Assembly (NCBI RefSeq): GCF_003382285.1
Contig: NZ_QTJR01000003.1
Coordinates: 248,001-312,000, forward strand
From: Lysobacter soli
Lineage (GTDB): Bacteria; Pseudomonadota; Gammaproteobacteria; Xanthomonadales; Xanthomonadaceae
Direction: 5' to 3'
Length of the DNA stretch: 64,000 bases
A model generated the notes under the pieces. That model ran no database searches, was not told the origin of the DNA, and saw nothing but the letters and a program-made list of their open reading frames with translations. The position numbers were made by a program, and so were the translations under genes. Shown in pieces: positions 8,238 through 17,269 of this stretch; the stretch's first letter is position 1, and every line of letters begins with the position of its first letter.

Positions 8238-9446
8238 GTGAACGATATCCAGGTGATGGCGCCTGCGACCGCCGAACGTCGCGAATTCCTCCGCAAGTCC
8301 CTGCTTCTCTCCATTCCGCCCGTGCTCGGCTTCGCCGGCATCGGCAAGGTGATGGCCGCCACCGGCGCGACCACCGCGCTCACGTACACGCCGCCCAAGC
8401 GTGCCCGCGGCACCACCACCCTCAACGTCAAGAACTACGGTGCGCGTGGCGACGGTTCGTCCGACGACACCACCGCCTTCCAGAAGGCGGTCAATGCCCT
8501 GCCCTCCACCGGCGGCACCGTGTACGTTCCGGCCGGCAAGTACGTGATCGACCCCACGCGCAACGTGCGCCTGCGCAGCAAGATGCACCTCAAGCTGGAC
8601 CCGGCCGCCGAACTCTGGGCCAAGAGCAACAGCGCCGAGCGCGCCTACGTGCTGATGGCGATGCAGGTCAGCGACGTCGAGATCTCCGGCGGCAAGATCC
8701 GCGGCGACCGTTATCGCCACCTCGGCAGCGCCGGCGAATGGGGCCACGGCATCATGGTGCGCGGTTCCACCCGCGTGACGGTGCGCGACATCTACATCGC
8801 CGATTGCTGGGGCGATGGCATGTCCATCGGCGGCGCGGCGCAGGCGTCGGGCGCGGTCGTGCCGTGCAACGACGTGGTCGTCTCCAACGTGGTGTGCACC
8901 AACAACCGTCGCCAGGGCCTGACCATCGGCTGCTCGCGCAATGTGAAGGTGTACGACAGCGAGTTCAGCAACTCCAACGGCATCGCGCCGCAGTGCGGCA
9001 TCGACATCGAGCCGGACGTCAACGACTCCCGCACCACTGACACGGTGCACATCGAGAACTGCCTGATCCGCAAGAACAAGGGCAACGGCATCCTGGTCTA
9101 CAAGCGCGTCACCGGCGTGACCATCAAGAACAACACCGTCGAGTACAACGGCGGCTACGGCATCCTCACCGTGGGCGCGAACGGTGGCTACATCGCGTTG
9201 AACCGCATGAACCGGAACTACCTGTGCGGCCTGATGTTCAGCTCCACGAGCAACGACTACCAGGCCAGCAGCAACGTGTTCCGCAACAACTACACGAAGA
9301 TCTTCGGCTCGCACACCACCAACTACGCGCTGGTGTCCATGACCGGCATCAAGAAGGGCATCCTGCCGACCGGCAACGACCCGCACGTGCAGAAGGCGAG
9401 CACGGCCACCAACATCCGCGTGACGACCAACCAGTACGCGAAGTGA
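8238..9446 (+). CDS. Tat-exported right-handed beta-helix protein, second paralogue
   Basis: The 402-residue product begins with GTG (GGAA about six bases upstream). It carries a twin-arginine signal: RREFLRKS is followed by a hydrophobic stretch ending VMAATG. The mature part opens with [19 protein letters not shown], the pectate-lyase-superfamily signature, and continues as parallel beta-helix repeats. It is clearly paralogous to 6722-7792, but that protein has a Sec-like signal and this one a Tat motif, so they may fold in different compartments. It lies alone between a 445-base gap and a strong terminator at 9499-9526, so its expression may be separate from the flanking operons. An internal ATG at 8256 is a possible alternative start. 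Confidence 0.85.
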   Translation: MNDIQVMAPATAERREFLRKSLLLSIPPVLGFAGIGKVMAATGATTALTYTPPKRARGTTTLNVKNYGARGDGSSDDTTAFQKAVNALPSTGGTVYVPAGKYVIDPTRNVRLRSKMHLKLDPAAELWAKSNSAERAYVLMAMQVSDVEISGGKIRGDRYRHLGSAGEWGHGIMVRGSTRVTVRDIYIADCWGDGMSIGGAAQASGAVVPCNDVVVSNVVCTNNRRQGLTIGCSRNVKVYDSEFSNSNGIAPQCGIDIEPDVNDSRTTDTVHIENCLIRKNKGNGILVYKRVTGVTIKNNTVEYNGGYGILTVGANGGYIALNRMNRNYLCGLMFSSTSNDYQASSNVFRNNYTKIFGSHTTNYALVSMTGIKKGILPTGNDPHVQKASTATNIRVTTNQYAK

Positions 9447-9498
9447 CTTCGGTCCGGCGCGGCCCTTCGGGGGAAGGGGCGCGAGGGCAATGAAGGCG

Positions 9499-9526
9499 AA
9501 GGCCGGCGAAAGCCGGCCTTCTTTTT
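9499..9526 (+). terminator. Rho-independent terminator after the second beta-helix gene
   Basis: The perfect stem AAGGCCGGC/GCCGGCCTT with a GAAA tetraloop is followed by C and five T. It ends transcription of 8238-9446 before the glycosyltransferase operon. Confidence 0.92.
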
Positions 9527-9722
9527 GCGTGGCGGCACGCGATGCCTGAAACGTCATTGCGACGGCGTGACGACGCTGGCATTTCTCCGTTCACCTGAGG
9601 ATGCAAACGTGAGCGGCCCGTGCACGGACCGGTAAATCGGCATGGCTAGAATCCGGACAACCCCGGAACAGGAAGCCTTGCCACGCATCGCACCAGGAAG
9701 GAGCGCTGCCAGGTCAACACGT

Positions 9723-10913
9723 ATGCGCATCGTCTTCTTCGCCAACACCGACTGGTATCTCTACAACTTCCGACTTCCCGCCGCGATGCAGTTGCAGGCG
9801 CAGGGCGCCGAGGTCGTCATGGTCTCGCCTGAAGGTCCCTACGGCGAACGCTTCGCGAAGAACGGCATCCGCTGGGAAACCTTGCCGATGGACCGCGCGA
9901 GCCTCAATCCGTTGCGAGAGGCGGTCACCATCAAGCACCTCGCCGCGCTGCTGCGACGCGAGCGCCCTGACCTGATCCACAACTTCACCGTGAAGTGCGC
10001 CGTGTACGGCGCGATGGCCGCGCGCCTGTCGGGCGTTCCGGCGGTGGTGAACGCCGTCGCCGGCCTCGGTTACGTCTACGCAAGCAACGGATTGAAGGCG
10101 CGCGTGCTGCGGCCGGTCGTCAGCACGCTCATGCGCTCCACGCTCGGCAGCGGCAACTCGCGGGTGATCCTGCAAAACCCGGACGACGCCGAGGCGCTCA
10201 CGAAGCTGCGCCTGGTGCGTGAAGACCGGATCCGCGTGATCCGCAGCTCGGGCGTGAACGTCGAGCGCTTCCAGCCCGCCAGCGGCCGCGCCGACGACGC
10301 GCCGCTGCGCGTTCTTCTCGCCGCGCGGCTGCTGCGCGAGAAAGGCATCGGCGAGTACGTCGAAGCCGCGCGCATGCTGAAGGAACGCGGCCGCAACGTG
10401 GAATTCCTGCTGGCAGGCACGCCCGACTACGGGAATCCAAGCTCGTTCCAAGGCGAGGAAGTCCAGGCCTGGCACGATGCCGGACTCATCCAGTGGCTTG
10501 GGCATGTCGACGACATGCCGGCGCTGATGGCCTCCGTCGACGTGATGGCGCTGCCCAGCTACTACCGCGAAGGCGTGCCGCGCTGCCTGATCGAAGGCGC
10601 CGCGAGCGGGCTTTGCATCGTCACCACCAACCTGCCCGGCTGCCGCGAAGTCGTCACGACGCACGGCGAGGACGGCCTGCAGGTGCCGCCGCGCGATGCG
10701 GCGTCGCTCGCCGCGCTGATCATGCAGCTCGACGACGACCGCGCGCAGGTGCGCCGGCTGGGCGCCAAGGCCCGCGAACGCGCCCTCGCGCATTTCGACG
10801 AGCGTCTGGTGATCGGCCGCACGCTCGATGTGTACCGCGAACTGCTGAGCTCGGACGTATTGGCCGCGCCGCGACCGGCGCGAACGCCGACGCTCGATTG
10901 CGCACGCGAATGA
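9723..10913 (+). CDS. Family GT4 glycosyltransferase
   Basis: The 396-residue product starts MRIVFFANTDWYLYNFRL, a typical N-terminal Rossmann opening of GT4 (CapM/PglA-like) enzymes. The C-terminal domain has LLREKGIGEYVEA and the EGVPRCLIE segment, an E-x7-E motif that binds the nucleotide-sugar donor. It would add a sugar to the lipid-linked repeat unit on the cytoplasmic face. AGGT lies eight bases before the chosen ATG; an upstream in-frame ATG at 9642 would add a poorly supported tail. The stop overlaps the flippase start by four bases (ATGA), so the genes are coupled. Acceptor and donor cannot be read from the sequence. Confidence 0.9.
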   Translation: MRIVFFANTDWYLYNFRLPAAMQLQAQGAEVVMVSPEGPYGERFAKNGIRWETLPMDRASLNPLREAVTIKHLAALLRRERPDLIHNFTVKCAVYGAMAARLSGVPAVVNAVAGLGYVYASNGLKARVLRPVVSTLMRSTLGSGNSRVILQNPDDAEALTKLRLVREDRIRVIRSSGVNVERFQPASGRADDAPLRVLLAARLLREKGIGEYVEAARMLKERGRNVEFLLAGTPDYGNPSSFQGEEVQAWHDAGLIQWLGHVDDMPALMASVDVMALPSYYREGVPRCLIEGAASGLCIVTTNLPGCREVVTTHGEDGLQVPPRDAASLAALIMQLDDDRAQVRRLGAKARERALAHFDERLVIGRTLDVYRELLSSDVLAAPRPARTPTLDCARE

Positions 10914-12202
10914 GCGCCAGCGCCTGGCGGCCGGCGGCAACGGCGATCAGCCTGTTGTGGCTGGCGACGATGGCGGGTGCCGGCATGGTGTTCCTCGCGC
11001 AGGTGCTGCTTGCGCGGCGGCTCGGGCCTGCGGAGTACGGGTTGTTCGCCTCGTCGCTGGCGACGGTGACCGTCGTCGCGCCGCTCGCCGGATTCGGCCT
11101 GTCGCAATTCCGCCTGCGCGTCTACGGCGCCGAGGGTTGGGCCGGCGATCGCTGGCTGAAACCGTCGTTCCGCTTCTCCGCATGGACGTGCGTGCTCGCC
11201 GTGGGCGGCGTGGTCGCGTGGGCCCTGTTCGGCCCGGTGGTCGATGCGGACACGCGCGATACGCTCCTGCTGCTCACGCCGGTGATCGTCGGCCTGTTCG
11301 CGGTCGACCTGGTCGGCAGCAAGCTGCGGCTGGAAGAACGCCACAGCGCGTTGGCGTTGTGGCAGATGCTGATGTCCGCCGGGCGGCTGGCCGTGGCGGC
11401 GACGCTGCTCGCACTGCCCGCGGCGAACGCGCTGGGTGCGGCGCTCGGTTACGGCGTCGTCGCGTTGCTGATCGCCGCGCTCGCGATGCCGCAGTTGAAC
11501 GCCATGTGGCACGGCCGCATGGAACTGCGGGGCCACGGCCCGCGCCCGACGACGCTCGAACCCCTTGTCACGCCCAACGTCACGCAGTTGTGGTCGCAGG
11601 CGTGGGCTTACGGTGTCGCGGCTATCCTGTATCCCGTGTTCTTCCAGGTGAGCACGGTGCTGCTCAAGTACCTGAGCAGCAACGAGGATGCGGGCCATTA
11701 CGGCGTAGCGCTCGGCGTGATGACGGCGATCTACCTGTTCCCGGCGACCGTGTACCACAAGTTCCTGCTGTCCCGGCTGCATCGCTGGGCCGTGCACGAT
11801 CGCCCGCGTTTCTGGCGCGTGTACCGCATCGGCAACCTCTCGATGCTCGGCGCGGGCGTAATCGTGGGGCTGTTGCTCGCCGTCGCCTCGCCGTGGGCGA
11901 TACCGCTCGCGTTCGGCCCGGCGTTCGCCGATGTCGCGACGCTGCTGGCGGTGCTGGCGCTGTGCGTACCGGTGCGATTCCTGTCCACCGCGGTCGAAGC
12001 GGCGCTGCTCACCGAAAGCCACATGCGCTACCGCGTCGTGTCGATGCTGTTCGCCGCGGTCGTGGCGGTCGCGCTCAACTGGTGGCTCATTCCGCGCTAC
12101 GGCGTGATGGGCGCGGCGTGGGCGACGGTCGCGTCGGAGATCCTGCTGCTCATCGCCCGCTGGCTGGGCGTGCGCGGCTTCATGCCCAATCGCGAGGGAT
12201 GA
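10910..12202 (+). CDS. Polysaccharide flippase (Wzx-like, MOP superfamily)
   Basis: The 430-residue product has about 12 predicted membrane segments. The N terminus (ISLLWLATMAGAGMVFLAQVLLARRLGPAEYGLFA) matches the usual start of polysaccharide transporters, where an Arg-Leu-Gly-Pro-x-x-Tyr-Gly turn follows the first helix. It would flip undecaprenyl-linked repeat units to the periplasm. Its start overlaps the glycosyltransferase stop. The cluster also holds the polymerase at 13217, which completes a Wzx/Wzy-dependent set. Confidence 0.88.
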   Translation: MSASAWRPAATAISLLWLATMAGAGMVFLAQVLLARRLGPAEYGLFASSLATVTVVAPLAGFGLSQFRLRVYGAEGWAGDRWLKPSFRFSAWTCVLAVGGVVAWALFGPVVDADTRDTLLLLTPVIVGLFAVDLVGSKLRLEERHSALALWQMLMSAGRLAVAATLLALPAANALGAALGYGVVALLIAALAMPQLNAMWHGRMELRGHGPRPTTLEPLVTPNVTQLWSQAWAYGVAAILYPVFFQVSTVLLKYLSSNEDAGHYGVALGVMTAIYLFPATVYHKFLLSRLHRWAVHDRPRFWRVYRIGNLSMLGAGVIVGLLLAVASPWAIPLAFGPAFADVATLLAVLALCVPVRFLSTAVEAALLTESHMRYRVVSMLFAAVVAVALNWWLIPRYGVMGAAWATVASEILLLIARWLGVRGFMPNREG

Positions 12203-12299
12203 GCGGTGTCGACGCGCCACGCACGAGTCTGAACGCAGCCCCGGAGCGCACCCGGGCTTCACTTTCCGTATACGCAAAAACGCACGGGATCGGTTTCCA

Positions 12300-13220
12300 A
12301 TGCCACAGATGATCGACGCGCCGCGCACCGCCCCAATCGACCACCATGACCGCCGCGTTGCCGCGCGCAACACGCCCGCGCCCGCGCCACATGCGTCCAC
12401 CGCCGTCGCGCCGATTTCCGTCGTTGTGCCGTGCTTTCGTTGCAGCAGGACGATCGGCGATTCGATCGCGTCGGTATACGCGCAGACATTGCGCCCGGCA
12501 CAGGTCATCCTCGTCGATGACGCGAGTCCCGACGACACGGTCGCCGCGCTGCACGCCGTCGCGGCGCAGTATCCACCGGGCTGGGTCGAGGTCGTCGAAC
12601 TGGCGAACAACGGCGGGCCGTCCGGTGCACGCAACGCGGGCTGGGAACGCGCGACGCAGCCGTACGTCGCCTTCCTCGATGCGGACGACACGTGGGTGCC
12701 GACGAAGATCGAACTGCAGATGCGTGCGCTACGCGCCGATCCGGAAATCGCACTGCTCGCGCACCGCATGCTCGTGCGCGACCGTCGCGAACCCGCGCCC
12801 GCACCGCCGCGCGAAGCACGCACGCAGATCGTGCCGCGTCGCCGCCTCCTCCTGAACAATCCGTTCCCGACAGCATCGGTCGTACTGCGGCGCGACCTTC
12901 CGTTCCGTTTCGACGAGAACTACCGGCGCGTCGAGGACTTCCTGCTCTGGGGCCAGATCGGCTTCTCCGGCTACCGCTGCGCGAAGCTCGACCAGGTGCT
13001 CGCGTACTGGCACAAGGCGAATTACGGGGCCGGCGGACTCAGCGAAGACCTCAAAGCGATGCATCGCGCCGGTCGCGAAGTCCGTCGTGAACTCCTGCGC
13101 CAGGGACTGGTGAGCTATCCCGAACACCTGTTCGCCCGCAGCATCGGCATGGTGCGCAAGGCGCGCCAGCGGATGCTGCTGGCGCTGCGGCGGGCCACCG
13201 AAGGAGGCGCGACCTCGTGA
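12300..13220 (+). CDS. Family GT2 glycosyltransferase
   Basis: The 306-residue product has a GT-A fold signature after a roughly 38-residue disordered N terminus: ISVVVPCF, VDDASPDDT (nucleotide-binding Asp pair), NGGPSGARNAG and FLDADDTW, the metal-binding DxD region. It would transfer a sugar from a nucleotide donor to the growing lipid-linked unit. The start at 12300 has only a weak ribosome site, and a start inside the Pro/Ala-rich leader is possible. Its stop overlaps the next gene's GTG. A 97-base gap separates it from the flippase gene. Confidence 0.88.
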   Translation: MPQMIDAPRTAPIDHHDRRVAARNTPAPAPHASTAVAPISVVVPCFRCSRTIGDSIASVYAQTLRPAQVILVDDASPDDTVAALHAVAAQYPPGWVEVVELANNGGPSGARNAGWERATQPYVAFLDADDTWVPTKIELQMRALRADPEIALLAHRMLVRDRREPAPAPPREARTQIVPRRRLLLNNPFPTASVVLRRDLPFRFDENYRRVEDFLLWGQIGFSGYRCAKLDQVLAYWHKANYGAGGLSEDLKAMHRAGREVRRELLRQGLVSYPEHLFARSIGMVRKARQRMLLALRRATEGGATS

Positions 13221-14287
13221 ATGCCAACGTTCCCGAATATGGGATGACGCAGCGCCGCTCGACCTATGTCCCCGCGGCGACGACGCTCAGCGCGCTGCTG
13301 CTAATCGCGGTCGGGCTGTTCGGCTGCTGGCTCGTCGGCACGCGTCCGCTGGACGTGGGCACCGATACGCAGACCTACGCCGGCTTCTTCCAGGGCCTCA
13401 GTTCCGGCGGTGGCGAGACGCGACTGGAGCCCGGTTTCGTCTATCTCACGTGGGGCCTGTGGAAACTCGGCTTCGGCGTCATCGGCTACCAGACGGCGCT
13501 GTTCGCCTTCATGCTCGGCACCATCTTCATCGCGACGCGCCGCTACCAGGACTACCTCGTCGGCGACGACCCGGTCCAGCGCCGCGGTTTCCTGACCTTC
13601 CTCGGCGCGGCGATCATGCTGCTGTACGTGTCGCCGATGTTCGTCAACGCGACGATCAACGCGGTGCGACAAGGCCTTGCCGCGTTGCTGGTGTTCGCCT
13701 CGCTGCTGTCGTTCCAGCGCAAGCAATGGCTGGCGTTCGTCGTGCTGGGCGCGGTGGCGGCGAGCCTGCATCTGTCGTCACTGCTCTACCTGGTGTTCGC
13801 GCCGGTGCTGCTTTTCGGCACGAGGATGCAGCGCCTCATCGCCGTCATCGCGTTCGCGTCCTACGTCAGCGGGCTCTCGACGATGATCGTCCGTGCCTTC
13901 ATACCGGCGCTGTACGAACTGATGATGACCTACACCGCCACGGACCGGTCGCGTGTCGGTGTCCGCGTCGACTTCGCGGTGTTCTCGATCTTCTGGTACA
14001 TGCTGCCCTTCGTGCTGGCGCCGCTGGTGCGGGCCGAGTATCGCGAGAAGATCAAGCAGAGCGCGGCGGTCTACCTGGTGATGACGCTTCCGTTCTTCGC
14101 CGTCGGCTGGGGCTACTTCTCCAACCGTTACCTGCTGCCGGCATGGCTGAGCGTGTCGCTGATCCTCGCGGCGATGCTCGTGCACAGCCGCGTTGCGTTG
14201 CTGCGCAATCCGTTGCTCCTGCGCTTCGGGCTGATCCAGTCGTGCGCGGCGTTCTACTACTATGTCACCAACGAAATCCTGATCTGA
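13217..14287 (+). CDS. EpsG-family polysaccharide polymerase (Wzy-like)
   Basis: GTG 13217 overlaps the previous stop, and AAGGAGG at 13201-13207 is nine bases upstream, a near-ideal ribosome site that decides the start. The 356-residue product has about ten hydrophobic helices and the periplasmic VGTDTQTYAGFF motif characteristic of the EpsG branch of polymerases, together with a loop of the form NAVRQGLAALLVFAS. It would join repeat units in the periplasm. Wzy proteins vary widely, so the assignment rests on this motif, topology and neighbours. Confidence 0.85.
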   Translation: MNANVPEYGMTQRRSTYVPAATTLSALLLIAVGLFGCWLVGTRPLDVGTDTQTYAGFFQGLSSGGGETRLEPGFVYLTWGLWKLGFGVIGYQTALFAFMLGTIFIATRRYQDYLVGDDPVQRRGFLTFLGAAIMLLYVSPMFVNATINAVRQGLAALLVFASLLSFQRKQWLAFVVLGAVAASLHLSSLLYLVFAPVLLFGTRMQRLIAVIAFASYVSGLSTMIVRAFIPALYELMMTYTATDRSRVGVRVDFAVFSIFWYMLPFVLAPLVRAEYREKIKQSAAVYLVMTLPFFAVGWGYFSNRYLLPAWLSVSLILAAMLVHSRVALLRNPLLLRFGLIQSCAAFYYYVTNEILI

Positions 14288-14302
14288 GGATATCCGCCAC
14301 GC

Positions 14303-15067
14303 ATGCAGGCCCTGCAATCCTTGCTTGTCGCCCTGACGTTTCCCCCTGCCCTATCCGTCGCGCTGCTCATCGTCGCGGCGCTGTTCGCACTCATCCGCTG
14401 GCGTCGCATCGCCATGGCCACGGCGGTGCTCGCCATCGCATGGTCCGCATTGTTAGCCATCCCGAGCGTTTCGGACTGGGTGCGCGGCCGGCTCGAAAGC
14501 CGATATCCGCCCGTCGATGAATCCACCTTGCCGCAAGCTGACGCGATCGTCGTGCTCGGCGGCGCCACGCACTTCTACTGGCTCGAACGCCAGAACGTCA
14601 CGGCCTACGACCTCGAGAACAGCCGCCTCGCCGCGGGGGCGCGTGCATGGCTCGAGGGAAAGGCGCCGGTCATCGTGCTGTCCGGTGGGGGCGACAACGG
14701 CGGCAATGAGGCCGCGAGCGAAGCACGGATCATGGAACATGCGATCCAGCGCCTGGGCGTTCCGCAGGATGCACTTCTTCTGGAAACCAAGAGCCGCAAC
14801 ACGCGCGACAACGCGCGCTACACCGCGCAGATAGCCCGCGAGCACGGCTTCGATCGCATCCTGCTGGTGACCTCCTCGCTCCACATGACCCGTGCCGTGA
14901 TCGAGTTCCGCAAGGCCGGCGTTGAGATCACGCCCGTGCCGGTTCCCGAAAGCGGCAAGCGCGAACGCTGGACGCAACGCTGGCTTCCGTCCGGTCGGGC
15001 GTTATGGCGAAGTGGACGCGCGATCAAGGAAATGGGTGCGATCGTGATGTCGCGTCTACGGAACTGA
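14303..15067 (+). CDS. DUF218 (YdcF/ElyC-like) membrane-anchored protein
   Basis: The 254-residue product has two N-terminal membrane helices (about 10-32 and 36-55), then the DUF218 Rossmann-like domain: ADAIVVLGG, VIVLSGG, KSRNTRDNA and LLVTSSLHMTRA. E. coli ElyC of this family affects the supply of the undecaprenyl carrier and envelope integrity, which fits its place between the polymerase and export genes. The reaction is unknown. It starts 16 bases after the polymerase stop, probably in the same transcript. Confidence 0.85.
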   Translation: MQALQSLLVALTFPPALSVALLIVAALFALIRWRRIAMATAVLAIAWSALLAIPSVSDWVRGRLESRYPPVDESTLPQADAIVVLGGATHFYWLERQNVTAYDLENSRLAAGARAWLEGKAPVIVLSGGGDNGGNEAASEARIMEHAIQRLGVPQDALLLETKSRNTRDNARYTAQIAREHGFDRILLVTSSLHMTRAVIEFRKAGVEITPVPVPESGKRERWTQRWLPSGRALWRSGRAIKEMGAIVMSRLRN

Positions 15068-15314
15068 ACGACGTGTGGCACGGGTCACACCGCCATTCAT
15101 TCGCTCGTTCGCATCACTGAATGCAACTGCACTGCCCGCTCATGGCATCACGCCGTGTGCGCCATGCGCGATCTAGGCTTCCGTGGCGAACACAAGGACA
15201 TCGCTACGTTCACAACGTCGTTCCACCGGCCGCGTCCCGCATGGAAATGGTGACGAAGGGCATCGCGCAGCTGACCAGCCGCGCATGTCGCGCCAAGAAC
15301 CCGAGGGCCATGCA

Positions 15315-16409
15315 TTGAAGACGCTCACTCTTGCCTGCTCGGTCGCGATCGCGACCGTCATCACCGGGTGCACCGGCCAGCAGATGACGCGAGGCGACAT
15401 ACAGGATTCGCGCTTCGTCGGGGGCGAGGTGAAGATGATTCCGATCACCTCCGACGTCGTCTCCGCGCCCGCGCCCAAGGCCGTCGTACCGCAGGAACTG
15501 CTGGCGTTCCGCGGCGAGACCTACAAGATCCAGCCCGGCGACACGCTCATCGTCACCGTGTGGGACCACCCCGAACTCACCACGCCTGCCGGCAACCAGC
15601 AGCAGGCCGTGACCAACGGCCGCCTGGTGCAGCCGGACGGCACGTTCTACTTCCCGTATGCCGGCAAGCTCAACGTCACCGGCATGACGATCGAGGACCT
15701 GCGCAGCACGCTGACCTCGCGTCTGGCGAAGTACCTCACCAATCCGCAGCTGGACGTCAACGTGGTCGGATTCGGAAGTCGCGTCGCGCTGCAGGGCGCG
15801 TTCGTCGACACCACGCCGCAGGACGTTACGACGGTTCCGATGACGCTGTCGCAGGTCGTCGGCCGCGCGCGCATCGACGTCGCGCAGGCCGATCTGTCGG
15901 GGCTGGTGCTCACCCGCGACGGACGTAACTACAACCTCGACCTGGACGCGCTCAACCGCGACGGCAACGTCGCGCAGGACATCTACCTCAAGCCGGGCGA
16001 CCGCCTCTTCCTGCCGTTCAACGACCGCAAGGAGGTCTACGTCATCGGCGAGGTCGCGCGTCCGCAGGCGCTCACGTTCAAGACGACCGATGTCACCCTC
16101 ACGCAGGCGTTGGGTCGCGCGGGCGGTTTGAACCCCATCACCTCCAAGGGTGAGGCGGTCTACGTGATCCGCGGCCTTGAAGACATGGGAACGCCGCAGG
16201 CGACGCAGGGCGCCACCACGGTCTACCAGCTCGATGCCAAGTCGCCGGTCGCCTTCGCGCTGGGCGACAAGTTCCGGCTGAAGCCCGGCGACGTCGTGTG
16301 GGTCGGCCCGGCCGGCGTGACGCGCTGGAACCGCTTCCTGTCGCAGCTGCTGCCGCTGTCCTCGCTCGTGACCAACGCCGCCTCGGCCCAGTACGACCTG
16401 ACGCGGTAA
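15315..16409 (+). CDS. Polysaccharide export outer-membrane lipoprotein (Wza/GumB-like), TTG start
   Basis: No ATG fits the mature protein. TTG at 15315, with CGAGGG eight bases upstream, gives a proper lipoprotein signal (LKTLTLACSVAIATVITGC, lipobox ITGC with the lipidated Cys at 19) and 364 residues. The mature part has the polysaccharide export domain (YKIQPGDTLIVTVWDHPEL, PDGTFYFPYAGKLNVTGMT) and SLBB-type domains (VYVIGEVARPQ, LTQALGRAGGLN). It would form the outer-membrane pore paired with the BY-kinase co-polymerase 10 kb upstream. The last gene of the cluster, it is followed by a strong terminator. A 247-base gap upstream may hold its own promoter. Confidence 0.9.
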   Translation: MKTLTLACSVAIATVITGCTGQQMTRGDIQDSRFVGGEVKMIPITSDVVSAPAPKAVVPQELLAFRGETYKIQPGDTLIVTVWDHPELTTPAGNQQQAVTNGRLVQPDGTFYFPYAGKLNVTGMTIEDLRSTLTSRLAKYLTNPQLDVNVVGFGSRVALQGAFVDTTPQDVTTVPMTLSQVVGRARIDVAQADLSGLVLTRDGRNYNLDLDALNRDGNVAQDIYLKPGDRLFLPFNDRKEVYVIGEVARPQALTFKTTDVTLTQALGRAGGLNPITSKGEAVYVIRGLEDMGTPQATQGATTVYQLDAKSPVAFALGDKFRLKPGDVVWVGPAGVTRWNRFLSQLLPLSSLVTNAASAQYDLTR

Positions 16410-16436
16410 CAGCCAAGATTCAAGCGTGGGTGGGAG

Positions 16437-16470
16437 GAGAAAGAGGAGCTTCGGCTCCTCTTTCTCTTTT
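16437..16470 (+). terminator. Strong Rho-independent terminator closing the polysaccharide cluster
   Basis: The perfect 13-base-pair stem GAGAAAGAGGAGC/GCTCCTCTTTCTC is capped by a TTCG tetraloop and followed by four T. Confidence 0.95.
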
Positions 16471-16549
16471 GCGAATGCCGGATGTCGATTCGCAGGCCCT
16501 GCGCTCGTCGGGGAAGATGAGGCGACCCGCCTCGTCATCCGGAGCGCCC

Positions 16550-17206
16550 ATGCTGCAGCTGTATGCCCACCCGTTCTCCTCGTACTCGCAGAAGGTCCTG
16601 ACCGCGCTGTACGAGAACGGCACGCCGTTCGAATGGAAACTGCTCGAATCGCCGGAGTGCGACGCCTGGCGCGAGCTGGTCGCGATGTGGCCGGTGCGGC
16701 GCTTCCCGGTGCTGGTCGAGGACGGCCGCATGGTCGCCGAGGCCAGCTGCATCATCGAGTACCTGCACGTGCATCATCCCGGCCCGGTGAAGCTGATCCC
16801 GGACGATGCCGACGAGGCGATCGAGGTGCGGATGATGGACCGCTTCTTCGACCACTACATCTCCACGCCGCAGCAGAAGTTCGTATACGACGCGCTGCGC
16901 CCGGAAGCCGAACGCGACACGCGCGGCGTCGAGGACGCTCGCGACATGCTCGAAAACGCCTACGGCTGGCTCGACGGCGTGATGGCGAACCGCGAATGGG
17001 CCGCCGGCTCGCACTTCAGCCTGGCCGATTGCGGCGCCGGACCGTTCCTGTTCTATGCGGACTGGACACACCGCATCGATCCGCGTTACGCGAACGTGCG
17101 CGCCTATCGCGAGCGCCTGCTTGTACGGCCTGCATTCGCGCGTGCCGTGGACGAAGCGCGGCCGTACCGGTCCTACTTCCCGCTCGGCGCGCCCGATCGG
17201 GATTAG
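16550..17206 (+). CDS. Glutathione S-transferase family protein
   Basis: GGAG lies five bases before ATG 16550. The 218-residue product has an N-terminal thioredoxin-like domain (YAHPFSSYSQKVLTALYENG; FPVLVEDG with the cis-Pro; EASCIIEYL, the Glu-Ser-like glutathione-binding turn, here EAS) and a C-terminal all-helical domain with SLADCGAGPFLFYADW. It is a soluble cytoplasmic enzyme that would conjugate or reduce with glutathione; the substrate is unknown. It starts just after the terminator of the polysaccharide cluster and appears monocistronic or paired with the membrane protein downstream. Confidence 0.88.
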   Translation: MLQLYAHPFSSYSQKVLTALYENGTPFEWKLLESPECDAWRELVAMWPVRRFPVLVEDGRMVAEASCIIEYLHVHHPGPVKLIPDDADEAIEVRMMDRFFDHYISTPQQKFVYDALRPEAERDTRGVEDARDMLENAYGWLDGVMANREWAAGSHFSLADCGAGPFLFYADWTHRIDPRYANVRAYRERLLVRPAFARAVDEARPYRSYFPLGAPDRD

Positions 17207-17269
17207 GCGCGACTGGACCCCGTCGCCGCGACACGGGCATCATGCGCGCTGCTCGTTCGGGGACCGCGC

